Source of the DNA: Zygnema cylindricum | Lineage: Eukaryota; Streptophyta; Zygnematophyceae; Zygnematales; Zygnemataceae | Assembly (NCBI GenBank): GCA_037447655.1 | Contig: JBBHKE010000491.1 | Location: forward strand, 62,001-126,000 | Direction: 5' to 3' | DNA length: 64,000 nucleotides | In this document: positions 40,651 to 51,044 of the stretch, piece after piece | Layout of the letters: each line of letters starts with the position of its first letter | Numbering within the stretch: the first letter of the stretch is position 1 | Translations under genes and position numbers: made by a program | Notes under the pieces: generated by a model | What the model saw: only the letters and a program-made list of their open reading frames with translations | Told to the model about the DNA's origin: nothing | Databases searched by the model: none

Positions 40651-40959
40651 GTCCAGTCCATCTTTTGGATTCCACTACAGCCTATGTTCCTAGTGGTCGA
40701 CCCCAGAGGGAGATGTCGAATTTAAGCTCAACCTCTGGATCTGTCCCTTGCTCGGCTGCAAAAACGCTACTAATGATAGCTTCTTGTTATGATCCTCTGC
40801 TCCCCCATACTGAGGAAACTCTTGGTTGTAATTTCATGAATTTTTCCCTTCTTGCCTGTCTCCCCCCCTCAAGCTGTAGTGTAGCTGGCATGGCCAAAAA
40901 TTGTCGAGCTTGAAGGTATGTTGCTTGTGACTTTTGGGACAAGTGGCTACAGAATGTTA

Positions 40960-42010
40960 GAGAATGTTTCACCACCTAGGAAATTGCTTTCAAATCCATA
41001 CTTTGCTCGATTAAACTGCGCCTTTTTGAAGCTAAGACCCTTGGAGCTGTTGTGGTTGCCTGCCAAATCCCATTGCTTATTCCCGTTCCTCAATACTTGG
41101 TGATGTTCACGTAGCGCCTTGACTATGGAATATCATCCATGGTGTGCCTTTCCAATAAACATGGCTTTTAGGAAATGATACCAGGGTTAGTAGAGCCTTT
41201 TGTGGATTTCAAAGACGATTGCAACATAAGAATGGTGCTCAGTCGGCTTTGGTCACGGGGATGGCCATTCGCCCTGGTCCAAGAATCTGTTGAACTATGA
41301 TGTAGGGATCCGAAACCTGTGTTTTAAACAATTGTTGGAGGATGGGAGGAGGAACCAAGTTGGTCCAATATGCTCGAACTCTATGGGCTCTTGATCCGAT
41401 CTGAGCTGCATCAAAAACTATGGGAGTCCCCAAAACCTTGGTCACTTGGTTCCAGTTATTGACCACCTGTTTCCTTTTATCGTCTGTGGGGTGAACATTT
41501 TCCAAGACGTACCCAAATGGCGTGTCCTAACGTCCGTGTAACTTTGTTATCAGTCACGTCATCTGAAAGAATGTTCTACTACGGACATCTTGGTGTCTCG
41601 TGCCCTGTCCTGCTTACGAATACGCGTGGCGCGGCCATCCAGCGATCACCTGATCTACCCTTCCAAGCTTCTCCAAATGTGACTTCCTGATGTTGTCCAC
41701 ATTCTGGGGAAGAGTGCGGTGAGAGTTAGACACGGCAAACACTAAAAGTTGCTCAGGGTTGTTATTGGTGCAGCTGTTGCAGTCGATACTCACTGACTGC
41801 ACGGGCTTCCGGGTCAATCTCGACTGCCAAGTACGCTTCTATCCGGTATTCAGATATTAGAACGGCTTCCAGGTCGGACCTAATCCCGGAAAATAATGAT
41901 ATAATTATGACTCCTGAAGGCAAGATCTCTTGTGACACCACTTGTGAATTGAAATCCTTCCCTTTGTTAGGAACCTTTGGAAGTTTTGACCAGATAACCT
42001 TTGCTGTTTC
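40960..42010 (-). pseudogene. GY1 C5 cytosine DNA methyltransferase domain
   Basis: Motifs of 5-methylcytosine transferases occur in order between protease and RT. Motif I/II: IISLFSGIRSDLEAVL then AYLAVEIDPEARAV (41910-41800), the cofactor pocket. Motif IV: GRVDQVIAGWPRHAYS (41665-41618), where the catalytic Cys of P-C-Q is Arg. Motif VI: ENV (41501-41493). Motif VIII: DAAQIGSRAHRVRAYWTNL (about 41410-41355). A conserved EERE-AMGF block (41100-41066, with a TAA inside) and motif X, IEQSMDLKA (41009-40986), close it. The length, about 350 codons, suits a bare catalytic domain. Motifs I and IV lie in different frames. Decayed, but the ancestral element evidently encoded a methyltransferase. 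Confidence 0.85.
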
Positions 42011-42342
42011 AATTAATAAAGCGGCAAAGCTCCTGTCCACTTACCGCCGAAGTGTGGTTATCTGTACCAATCTGTTCTGATACTCCCTTTCCAACCGCTT
42101 GGAAATAGGGAATTGCTAGATGGAATTAGCGATATCGGTGGAGCCTTCGAATAGCTCCGAAGTGGTGGATGCAACGTACACGGGATAACATCCTGTCACC
42201 AAAAACAATTGTTTTTCCCCGATTCCATAAATCTAACGAGACCACCACTTTGGTGCCCTCAGGATTCTCAGGATCTAAAAACTGTAAATTGTTCTTTCCA
42301 AACGCTCAATTTCATGTTCAATCTTGTCCACGTAGCCATACC

Positions 42343-43063
42343 CTACAAAAATTCAAATTGCTTACCTTCCACCACAAGGAAAGGAAGTTGAATTTGTAGG
42401 CGTTGTCCCGCGTCATTCGCAAATTCATTTTCCATTGCTTTTATCATGCCAAATACTGGTTGGCTACCATTGCTGACCGTACTCAGGCATATGTCACTTG
42501 GGCTGATTTTTGGCCTGAGTATTTTGGGCATTTGTTGCAATACTGAGGTGGTTAAGAGGTTTCGGAGTGATCCGCAAACCACCAATGCATCGTGATACCC
42601 GCCATATCCATTAAATTTATAATTTCCGGTCTTGTAAAGAATAAGAGCCACCGACAAGGCCTTATAATCTTTATCTGCCATAAAAAATTTTGGTTCCGCC
42701 GACATGAACACTATCTTTTGTAGTTTTGCCAACGCGACTCTTTCCCTCGTGGTGTGAATCTCTTCCCTCAGGGCATGAATGAGGGTTTCTTCAAGCAAAT
42801 TGTGAGAGGAAGTTAGCGTTTTGATGTGCATGAGTGCGTAAGGCATCAGGTGCCGTACTAGCATAACTGCCAGTTTTGAGGAAAGAGGGTGAGCTTTGGG
42901 TGATAAAATGGGTGAGTCCTCGTCTTCTGATTTCTCCTCTATCCTCCTACGTGCTTCCTCACATTCTCTGTAACAGTTTCCCATTGGAGGTGTAAGTGGC
43001 GGGTGTGTCCGTGATCTTTTAGCCAAGTATCGATCGAATCATTCCTAATCTGTTTCGGTTGTT
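42343..43063 (-). pseudogene. GY1 end of Gag and aspartic protease
   Basis: A 227-codon frame (43026-42343). The first half is charged and helical (CEEARRRIEEKSEDED, HTTRERVALAKLQ). Then GGYHDALVVCGSLRNLLTTSVLQQM resembles a retropepsin in which the active-site Asp (D-C-G or D-T-G) reads Val, followed by PVFGMIKAM and QLPFLVVEGKQFEFLL, the beta strands before the C-terminal L-L-G motif. The frame ends where a TAG follows FEFL. Upstream it joins 62150 on the other side of RE8. Confidence 0.72.
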
Positions 43064-43068
43064 GAAGG

Positions 43069-43990
43069 TATTGGTTTTTGAAAGCTTAAGTCTCAGCAAA
43101 TTTATAGGACGGCGGGAAAATAGATCTATAGGGACACGCGTCGTCACTCGAAGCACAATGAAAGTTTTAATGGTACCGACACCTGTATTCTAACAGCGCA
43201 GCTGTGACGCAAATGGAACAAGCGCAGCTTCGGTTTTTTTTGATATGGTCCGTACGGACCAACGCAGTTGCTACGCAACAAGACAAACGCAACTGCGACT
43301 ATTTCAAGTATGGGACAACGCAGCTGCGGCGAAGGTGCGGATATTCAAATATGATCTGGAACTGGACTCCACTGCTACGGTTGAACAGAATCGAGTCGCA
43401 AACGAGATTCACAGATGACTTACTTACAGATGTCTTTACAACAATTGAGTGCACATATCCGGAAAAACAGAACTAGCCGGCGGCGAGTATTTGTACAATC
43501 ACTTAGTACAAATTCTCAGTAATGTGATTGTACAGTGGTAAATTAGTATTAGCGTGATTATAAGTAATTAGATCTTAGTGGTAGTTTTGTGTTTTGGACA
43601 TATCTCTTAGGAACACCTGTATCGGTGGTGCAGCATTATGTAATAGGACAACTAAAAGTAGATACTCACTAAGAGTATAAGAGTTAGGACTTAGAATGTT
43701 TTTTGTATCCAGACTTCCAAGTAGTAAACTGCAGACATTTTTTGGGAAACTTTTGAGTATTATATCTTGAGTGTTGTCTGGTCAATTCAGATGAAACTTT
43801 AAGAGTTGTCACTGTTTGTGCTAATCAACATTGTGATAAAGTTTTGTGAAGTTTGGATGCTTTTATACGATTTGGTGAGCACGTGAAGATTGTTGTTAGA
43901 TAGAATTCTTGATAGCTTTTGAGAGTGTATCATGTCTACTTCTACTACTACTGTTGCTCCTCCACCTGCAACGGTGGTCGTAGAACAACA
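43069..43990 (+). repeat. RE8 5' LTR, 922 bp
   Basis: Begins TATTGGTTTTTGAAAGC (TG changed to TA in both copies) and ends GAACAACA. U3 at 43195-43345 repeats the words ACGCAGTTGCTACGCAA, ACGCAACTGCGAC and ACGCAGCTGCGGCG, shared with the RE5 LTR. The gag ATG is at 43931, 60 bases before the LTR end. Confidence 0.9.
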
Positions 43991-44592
43991 GGTTATGGGT
44001 CTGTCATCAAGAATTCCTATCTTTTCCGGAAAAAAAGCATGTCAACTAGGCGGATATGGTGGAGACACATTTTGAGAATGTCGATCTCTTGGACATATTG
44101 GATGGTTCTCTGTATGAATCTGATCCGTCATGGTCTAAGAAAAATACGCGAGCTCGTTTTATTCTTAAATTCTGTATATATGAGGACTTAGATATGTCTT
44201 GGATAAAAATGAAAAAAACAATTGATATCTGGAATTCTCTTAAAAATGATTATGAAAAAGCAAATGTCCAGGAAGAACTATTATTGGCTGGAAAAACATG
44301 GGACTATAAGTACACTAGCAATACAATAGCTGAATATTCTAACAGGTTTCGCATCCTTGTAGATGCACATGTTTTTGCAGGTGGGGAGTTTCCTCTGTTT
44401 CAGCAAGCACCGTTGCTCATGAGGGGTCTCCCTCGTAGTATGAAAGGAGCATTTGATATGCTCAAACAAAAAAATAAAGCTAGTTGGACTTTACAGTTAG
44501 CTATAAATAGTTTGCTAGAAGAAGAAGCTACACCTAATATACTCAATGTTGAGCAAGTAGAGTCTTTAAATTCAGACTTTGAGAGGAAAGAA
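43931..44592 (+). pseudogene. gag: RE8 Gag, part before RE9
   Basis: MSTSTTTVAPPPATVVVEQQVMGLSSRIPIFSG starts in the LTR; a frame change follows near 44035. A long open stretch (44056-44592) has VETHFENVDLLDILDGSLYES, YKYTSNTIAEYSNRFRILVDAHVFAGGEF, LLMRGLPRSMKGAFDML and LEEEATPNILN. It ends at a TAG, which lies in the target duplication of RE9 (TAGTT versus CAATT on the other side) and is best read as a mutated Gln codon. Gag continues at 51045 with the zinc knuckle. Confidence 0.84.
43991..44005 (+). promoter_or_regulatory. RE8 primer-binding site, decayed
   Basis: GGTTATGGGTCTGTC; the nine bases next to the LTR match the half-tRNA form, the rest do not. Confidence 0.6.
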
Positions 44593-44597
44593 TAGTT

Positions 44598-45654
44598 CGA
44601 AACTCTGAGACCTCCATAAGTCCTCAGAGTGGACAGCTTCCAAGAAGCCTCTAAGATAACCCTGACCACTTTGTGTATCAGCAAAAACAACTGCCACCCT
44701 GGCAGATAATAACTCTGACCAACTTCACCTTTGTGAAGGTAAGACTCCCTTGAGTCGATAGCAAAAAGAATCTATGAATTTGCTCCCCTGAGCAGTAAGT
44801 TATGGAGGGTCGAAGTTGACCTTTTGTACAGAAGCTCTCTGGGAGAGAGGGTCCTATCTCCTAATTTTTCTAAGTCTTATCTCTCTCTCAAACTCTATCT
44901 ACTGATGTACGGTGCCAATCAGATTAGAGCTCCGTACACAAAAGTACAGCTGCATGTGTACTTTCTGTACGGACACTGTACGACATGGCCTAAATGTCGA
45001 CACGTGGTATGTCCGGATTCGCTCCCTTAATCCTCGGAGATGCCGCCATCCAATGTCATTCCGCCACGTGTCATCCAATGTGGCGATGACCACAAATCGC
45101 TGAAATCCTCTTCTGCGATCTCGGCGTTAATTCCGGCCGTCTGATTAAATTCACATTTAATCGTAGCCGTAATAAATACATGCGCGATATTCGTTTCATT
45201 AAAGAAATAAATGTGCGGTATTGGTTTGTTATCAGTACCGTATTCCGTACTTTTACATTACTGGATCTATGTATCCCGTAAACAGTTACAGTTAAATGAA
45301 TTATCCTACCTGATAATGTTTAATTAATTATCAAACAATATAGTTCTTAACACTAGCTCTAAACCTAACGGCTAAGGCTACTGGCTACCGGCTGTTTGCC
45401 GGCCTGTAGGTACCACGATCAAATCCTATGGCCGGCACATACCTTTTAGTATATAAACCCCTAACTAATATATATTTCCCGTAAACCTCTAGATAGCCTA
45501 AGTAGCCATAACTCTAGCTCCCTCTTCAATTTCTCAATGACTGCGACAAGTTTGAGAGTTGGAGAGAGAAGTTAGAGGTAGACTACGTTGGCTTCTTTCT
45601 ATATTTCTATTAAGACCTAAAAAATACTTAAAAAATGGACCATTAATTTCTACA
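44598..45654 (-). repeat. RE9 3' LTR, 1057 bp
   Basis: Left end CGAAACTCTGAG (TG changed to CG), right end TTTCTACA. Homologous to 50003-51039; it keeps the antisense tRNA-like block (about 45365-45430). Confidence 0.9.
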
Positions 45655-45664
45655 CTCCCCATAT

Positions 45665-46550
45665 TTTCTAGTCAATCTTTAATTTCAAACCACACTTCTC
45701 CTTGCAGAAAATTAGCTTAGGGGAAGGCACAAGTTTGGTCATCATATCTGTTACCATCTCACTATCTGGTCGGTACACTAAACTGATTATTTTGTTTTAT
45801 ACTTTCTCTTTAACAAAGCTGAGTTAGATGTCCATGTGTTTGGCTTTAAAATGATGTTTAGGATTGGCAGAAATAGCGATTGCTGCCTGATTATCACATA
45901 AATTCTTTTGCACACCACTCTTAAGGTAACCAAGCTCACCAAGCAAAGACTTGACCCACATCAATTCTTTTACACCAGAGCAAGAGGCCATATACTCAGC
46001 CTCCATGGAGGACTGAGCAATAACGTTTTACTGTTTGCTACTCCAACAGCAAGCCCCATCACCCACATATAATCCATACCCAAAAGTACATCTCCTCATC
46101 GGAGCATCACCATAACAGGCATCACTCCAAGTAGTGATGTCAGTATTCTCCCAACCTAAATGCAACCATAGATCCCTAGTTCCTATCAAATATCTAAGGA
46201 CTCTCTTAGCTGCCCCCAATCCTTCTTAGTGGGAGCATTTAGACTTCTACTTAGCACTCCTACAGCCGCAGCTAAATCTGGCCGGGTACAATTCCTAAAA
46301 TTGATTAGGCTTCCCACTACTTGCTTGTAAGGAATAGTTTGCATGAACTTCGTTTCTTCAGAGATAATTACTCGCCTAAGACTATGACTCCTTCTTCCTC
46401 AATCCCCTCACATCTGTTCTTCAACTCCATTGGAGTTGTACAACTATTAACTTTATCCAATTGAAATTTTTCAAGCATGTTCCCTATTGCTTCCTTTTGA
46501 GTCAATCTTATAATTTTTCTTTTTCGGTCTCTCTCTACTTGAATTCCCAA
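45665..46550 (-). pseudogene. RE9 RNase H and RT end
   Basis: Minus frames: 46550-46368 (GIQVERDRKRKIIRLTQKEAIGNMLEKFQLDK), the region 46367-46220 with the Y-RQVV-S and N-TRPDLAAAV blocks, 46219-46028 (VLRYLIGTRDLWLHLGWENTDITTWSDACYGDAP, catalytic Asp present) and 46006-45824 (MEAEYMASCSGVKELMWVKSLLGELGY to FKAKHMDI). Ends with CREKCGLKLKID-like sequence at 45665. A stop and shifts separate the pieces. Confidence 0.87.
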
Positions 46551-47167
46551 AATATATTTTCTTCCCCCATATCCTTCATTTCAAATCTCCCTTTAAGATC
46601 AATTTTCAGTTTATTAATTTTTTCCATTGATTTACTTAAAACAAGCAAATCATCAACATAAATTGCAACAAATATAAAACCTTCCTCATCTTCGAAAACA
46701 TAGATTGAGTGATCTGAGCTGATCCAGATATATCCCTGACCAGTAAGAAACTCATCAAGCTTGTTATTCCACTGTCGAGGCGCCTGTTTCAAACCATAAA
46801 GAGATTTAATCAGTCGGCATACCTTACTCTCCACTCCTTCCTCCACAAACCCTTCGGGTTGTCGCATGAAGATCTCCTCTTCCAATTCTCCATACAAAAA
46901 GGCTGTCTTGATGTCCATCTGGTTTACTTCTATGTCTTTCGCTGGTGCCAAGCTGAGAAGTATGCGGACGGAGGGAAATCTGACCACCGAGGCAAAGGTT
47001 TCCTCGTAGTCAATTCCCTCCTTTTGTGTAAATCCCTTTGCCACTAATCGGGCCATGTAGCGCTCGATTGTGTTATTTGAGTTCAATTTTAATTTGAAAA
47101 CCCACTTACAAGAGATTGGTTTTCGGTTAGGTGGACAATCCACCAGCTCCCAAGTATCGGCTGCCAT
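46535..47167 (-). CDS. RE9 reverse transcriptase core (210 codons open)
   Basis: One open frame covers most of the copia RT: VDCPPNRKPISCKWVFKLKLN, KGFTQKEGIDYEETFASVVRFPS, MDIKTAFLYGELEEEIFMRQPEGF, SLYGLKQAPRQWNNKLDEFL, FIFVAIYVDDLLVLSKS (YVDD intact) and FEMKDMGEENIF, after which it leaves frame. The Met is internal to the polyprotein. RT fingers and palm are preserved, RNase H is in other frames, so no full enzyme is made. Confidence 0.88.
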   Translation of the reverse strand: MAADTWELVDCPPNRKPISCKWVFKLKLNSNNTIERYMARLVAKGFTQKEGIDYEETFASVVRFPSVRILLSLAPAKDIEVNQMDIKTAFLYGELEEEIFMRQPEGFVEEGVESKVCRLIKSLYGLKQAPRQWNNKLDEFLTGQGYIWISSDHSIYVFEDEEGFIFVAIYVDDLLVLSKSMEKINKLKIDLKGRFEMKDMGEENIFWEFK

Positions 47168-48305
47168 AATTTAGGCCATCTCCTCATTGATGGTTGTCTT
47201 CCACCGGTTTCTTTCTGGACAAGTCATCGCCTCTCCATAAGTTTGAGGTTCATCTTAATGAGATAGTTTAGTTACCTTGTTATTAACATAATTTTCTAGT
47301 AGTCTTTTGCTACTTCTGCTTCCCCCCTCAAAATCTGAGGCCGGAATAGATGGTTCGCGTGGATTCTTTCGAACAAACTCGACTTCTCCCCTATCCCTTG
47401 ATTCCGAATCAATTTCCACCACGTCTTCCGCTTCGGGTAGAGTTATAACTGGAGTTTCCACAGCCGAGTCCTTTTCGGTGTGATTTGTACCTGCAAGAAT
47501 GTCACCTTCTCTAAAACCTGGATAGTTAGGAAGCTCAAAGTCATCGGATTTTTCTGACTCAAATCTGATTTTTACTGACTTTGTATATTTGAAGGGATCC
47601 ACACACTTTGCTTCATCCATAACTACTAGATGCTTTACTAAGATTATATCTTCCATTTTTAGATCATAAACTCTATATCCTTTAACATCCTCATCATATC
47701 CTAATAAGTATCCTGGTTTTCGTTTAGGATCTAGCTTCTAATTAGACCGATCTGTATCTAGACTGAATACTTGACTGCCGAAAACCTTTAAGTGAGATAT
47801 GTTTCGTTTTCGGCCTGTCCATCTTTCATAAGGTGTTTGATTTTTATAGCTGAAATAAAAACTCTATTTTTGAGGTAATTAGCTAAGTTCGTTGCTTGTG
47901 CCCAAAACAATTTTCCTATCTTCTTATCTGACAACATACTTCTAGCACCATCACTTAGTGTTCTATTTTACCTTTCAGCAACCCCATTCTGTTCCAAGTT
48001 TTCGTGAACTGTCTTTTGGTGTTGGACAGAATCTTCCCTCAGAAAATCCTCAAACAGGTTAGAAGTATACTTTCCACCATTGTCACTCTTTATTCTCTTG
48101 ATTCGAATTTCATGGAGTTTTTCGCTCCATACTTTATATTGTCTAAATAAATCCTGAGCTTCTGACTTGTTTTTCAAAAAATACACTCGGGAATACCGAG
48201 ACCAATCATCAGTGATAGTCATCATAAATCTCTTCCCCCCCCGGTGAGGGCAATTTAGCCGGTCCCCAAATATCTGTGTGTACTAGATCAAGAATTTTTT
48301 CTCCC
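47168..48305 (-). pseudogene. RE9 integrase core and linker
   Basis: 48225-47968 carries MTITDDWSRYSRVYFLKNKSEA, IKSDNGGKYTSN and a Glu in NLEQNGVAER. After a stop, pieces of the C-terminal part (WTGRKRNISHLKVFGSQVF near 47780-47840, KPGYLLGYDEDVKGYRVYDLK near 47650-47720) appear in other frames, followed by the 133-codon linker frame 47656-47255 (KHLVVMDEAKCVDPFKYTK and an acidic stretch). Confidence 0.85.
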
Positions 48306-48905
48306 TTATAGGTGGATGGTTTTAGGAAAGGGTAATCTTTGTGTTTTACCTTGAGCACATCCACTACAATCACTTATATTATCACTCTCACTAAACTTAA
48401 TCCCTTCCACCACTCCCATCTTTTTCATCTCTCTTAACTTATCTAGATTTACATGCCCAAGCCTCTTATGCCACATCATAATATCATAAACACCAGCATA
48501 ATAAAGCTTCTTCTTTTCATTACTTAAAACCAGCCTAAACATCTCATAGCTACCTTTCTCAACAATGAAATAGACATCCTCCTCAAAACTAGCAGTAAAG
48601 ACTCCTTCCCTAATGTTAGTAAAAAAACCCTTATCATCTAATACGGATGTAGAGATGAGGTTTCTGTTCATCTCCGGAAAAAACAATACATCGGAGAATG
48701 TTACTATTGATGTTTTTCCTTTTAGTGACACTTTCAAATCTACCAATCCTACAAGAGTAGTGGTGAGTATCCTCCTATCCCATACTCTATCTCTACGGTG
48801 GGAATATTTCTTATCTTAGTGAACAGGTGCCTATCCTTACACATGTGCATGGAGGCACCTGAATCTACAATCCTGCCTGCTTCACCTTTTAATCCAATGT
48901 AAGCA
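48306..48905 (-). pseudogene. RE9 protease and integrase zinc finger
   Basis: The protease site reads IVDSGASMHMCKD (about 48885-48835). A shift near 48780 leads to the 146-codon frame 48746-48306: VDLKVSLKGKTSIVTFSDVLFFPEMNRNLISTSVLDD, then MMWHKRLGHVNLDKLREMKK and CSGCAQGK, the complete HHCC zinc finger. It ends before the first catalytic Asp. Confidence 0.86.
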
Positions 48906-48910
48906 CATTT

Positions 48911-50022
48911 CTACCTTCGTGGAATTTTGACCTCGTTTTTCGCCTCCAACTCCTCATCTAAAAGGAGCTCATCGTCCTCGTCCTCGGATTCCGTCTCATG
49001 TACCTGTGTCACAAGTGCCTTTTTCTTTCCTCTCGGGGTACCACCGGTTTTCCCCTCCTTTAACCGAAGCTCAGTTAGCTTAGTGCACTCTACCAGATAG
49101 TTTCCAAGTTTCTTACAAAAATGACATAAACCTTTGGGAGCCCTTGGTCCGAACTTGTCGGTCTGATTTTTCTGCTCCCTCCCCCAATAGTTTCGACCGG
49201 TTTCCGGGAATCCTTGTTCCTCCAATCGGTCGCAGTTGCTAAGGCTTGGCCACTCTTTCCTCCCGTTCGGATCTGAATCGTATTCTCCCGAAAGAGAATC
49301 ATTCCTACCACTGAGTTCGATATCCACCTTGAGTTCGGCAAGTCCTGCACACGGTTGACTATGTTCTCGAACTCATCGGGTAACTTCATCAGTAAACAGT
49401 AAACCTTTTCTTTTTCACTAAAAACTTTTCCCGCACTCTCTAGCTCCATGAAGAGTGTAGCTTGCTCATTGCAAAAATCCAACATCTTCCCCTTTTTGTA
49501 TACATACTCCTTAACTTTCTGATCAGCCAACTGTTGTTGCTGAATTCTACCACCTCGATACATCTTTATGAGAGCCATCCAAAGATCGGATGCCCTTTCT
49601 ACCTGCAAATGGGGACATGTAAGTCTTTGAGTGAGATGGCGTAGGATGAAGTGCTTTGCCGCCATATTGTTGAAGTCCCAAGTTTGAGTATCATTCTCCT
49701 CGTTCCTCGGAATAGGTGACATGAATGCCGAACCAGTTGCTATTGGTGTGGTCGCCTCTTGCTCTTTTCCTTTGTCCACCACCTCTTTTTCTTTTGTTTC
49801 TTCCGTTGAAGGTAGATCCTCTTTCCTAGTGAATCTGCTTCCTCCAAACCGTGGAGCAATTCCAAGACTTGATGGACGCCCCAACCGTCCACTCACTATC
49901 CCCAAAACCTTTTTTCGCATAGAGCTCCTTTTTATCATACAATCCTAGTATATGAAGCCAGTTCCATTAAAGATTCGTACCCAAGAGGGTGGGCCTATAA
50001 CCTGAAACTTTAAGACCTCCAT
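48911..50022 (-). pseudogene. gag: RE9 Gag
   Basis: A 282-codon frame (49938-49090) carries the capsid: GSAFMSPIPRNEENDTQTWDFNNMAAKHFILRHLTQ, QQQLADQKVKEYVYKKGKMLDFCNE and CLLMKLPDEFENIVNRVQD. A second frame (49327-48911) has zinc knuckle CHFCKKLGNYLVEC, with His changed to Asn so zinc binding is probably lost, and the acidic tail leading to protease. The start in the LTR is intact (MEVLKFQVIGPP at 50022) but a stop follows near 49945. Confidence 0.86.
49988..50002 (-). promoter_or_regulatory. RE9 primer-binding site
   Basis: GGTTATAGGCCCACC on the minus strand, 14 of 15; ATG has become ATA. Confidence 0.8.
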
Positions 50023-51039
50023 AAGTCCTTAGGGTGGACAGCTTCCAAGAAGCCTTTACGATAATCCTGACCCCTTTGTGTTTCAGCAAAAACAATTGCC
50101 ACCCTGGCAGACAATAACTCTGACCAACTTCACCCTTGTGAAGGCAAGACTCTTGTGAGTCGATAGCAAAAAGAATCTCTAAATTTGCTCCCCTGAGCAG
50201 TAAGTTATGGAGGGTCAAAGTTGACCTTTTGTACAAAAGCTCTTTGGGAGAGAGGGTCCTATCTCCTAATTTTTCTAAGTCCTATCTCTCTCACAAACTC
50301 TATGTACTGATGTACGGAGCCAATCAGATTACAACTTTGTACACAAAAGTACAGGTGCCGGTGTACTTTTTGTACGGACACTGTACGACATGGCCTAATT
50401 GTCGACACGTGGTATGTCCGGATTCGCTCTTTTAATCCTCGGAGATGCCGCGATCCAATGTCATTCCGCCACGTGTCATCTGATGTGGCGATGACCACAA
50501 ACCGCCGTAATCCTCTTCCGCGATCTCGGCGTTAATTTCGGCCGTCCGATTAAATTCACATTTAATCGTAGCCGTAATAAATACATGCGCGATATTCGTT
50601 TCATTAAAGAAATAAATGCGCGGTATTGGTTTCTTATCCGTACCGTAATCCGTACTTTTACATTACTGGATCTATGTATCCCGTAAACAGTTACAGTTAA
50701 ATGAATAATCCTACCTGATAATGTTTAATTAATTATTAAACTATATAGTACTTAACACTAGCTCTAGACCTAACGGCTAAGGCTACCGGCTACCGGATGT
50801 CTGCCAGCCGGTAGGTACCAGGTTCAAATCCTGTAAATAAACCCCTAACTAATATATATTTCGCGTAAACCTCTGGATAGCCTAGGTAGCCATGGCTCTA
50901 GCTCCCTCTACAATTTCTCAGTGACTGCAACAAGTTTGAGAGTTAGAGAGAGAAGTTAGAGGTAGACTGCCTCGGCTTCTATCTATATTTTTATTTAGAC
51001 CTAGAAAATACTTAAAAAAGTGGACCATTAATTTCTACA
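50003..51039 (-). repeat. RE9 5' LTR, 1037 bp
   Basis: TGAAACTTTAAG to TTTCTACA. Hairpins in sense: TGCTC-AGGG-GAGCA, GACTC-ACAA-GAGTC, CTTCAC-AAGG-GTGAAG and TGCCA-GGG-TGGCA (50205-50090). tRNA-like block near 50765-50835 with B-box GGTTCAAATCC. Confidence 0.9.
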
Positions 51040-51044
51040 CAATT

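Larger units (their letters stand above)
44598..51039 (-). mobile_element. RE9: full-length copia element inside RE8 gag
   Basis: LTRs 44598-45654 and 50003-51039; flanks TAGTT (44593-44597) and CAATT (51040-51044) differ by two transitions and are probably a decayed duplication. Interior read right to left: primer site, gag, protease, integrase, linker, RT, RNase H, polypurine tract (GAAAATATGGGGAG, minus, just right of 45654). Same family as RE1 and RE10. Multiple stops and shifts. Confidence 0.92.
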
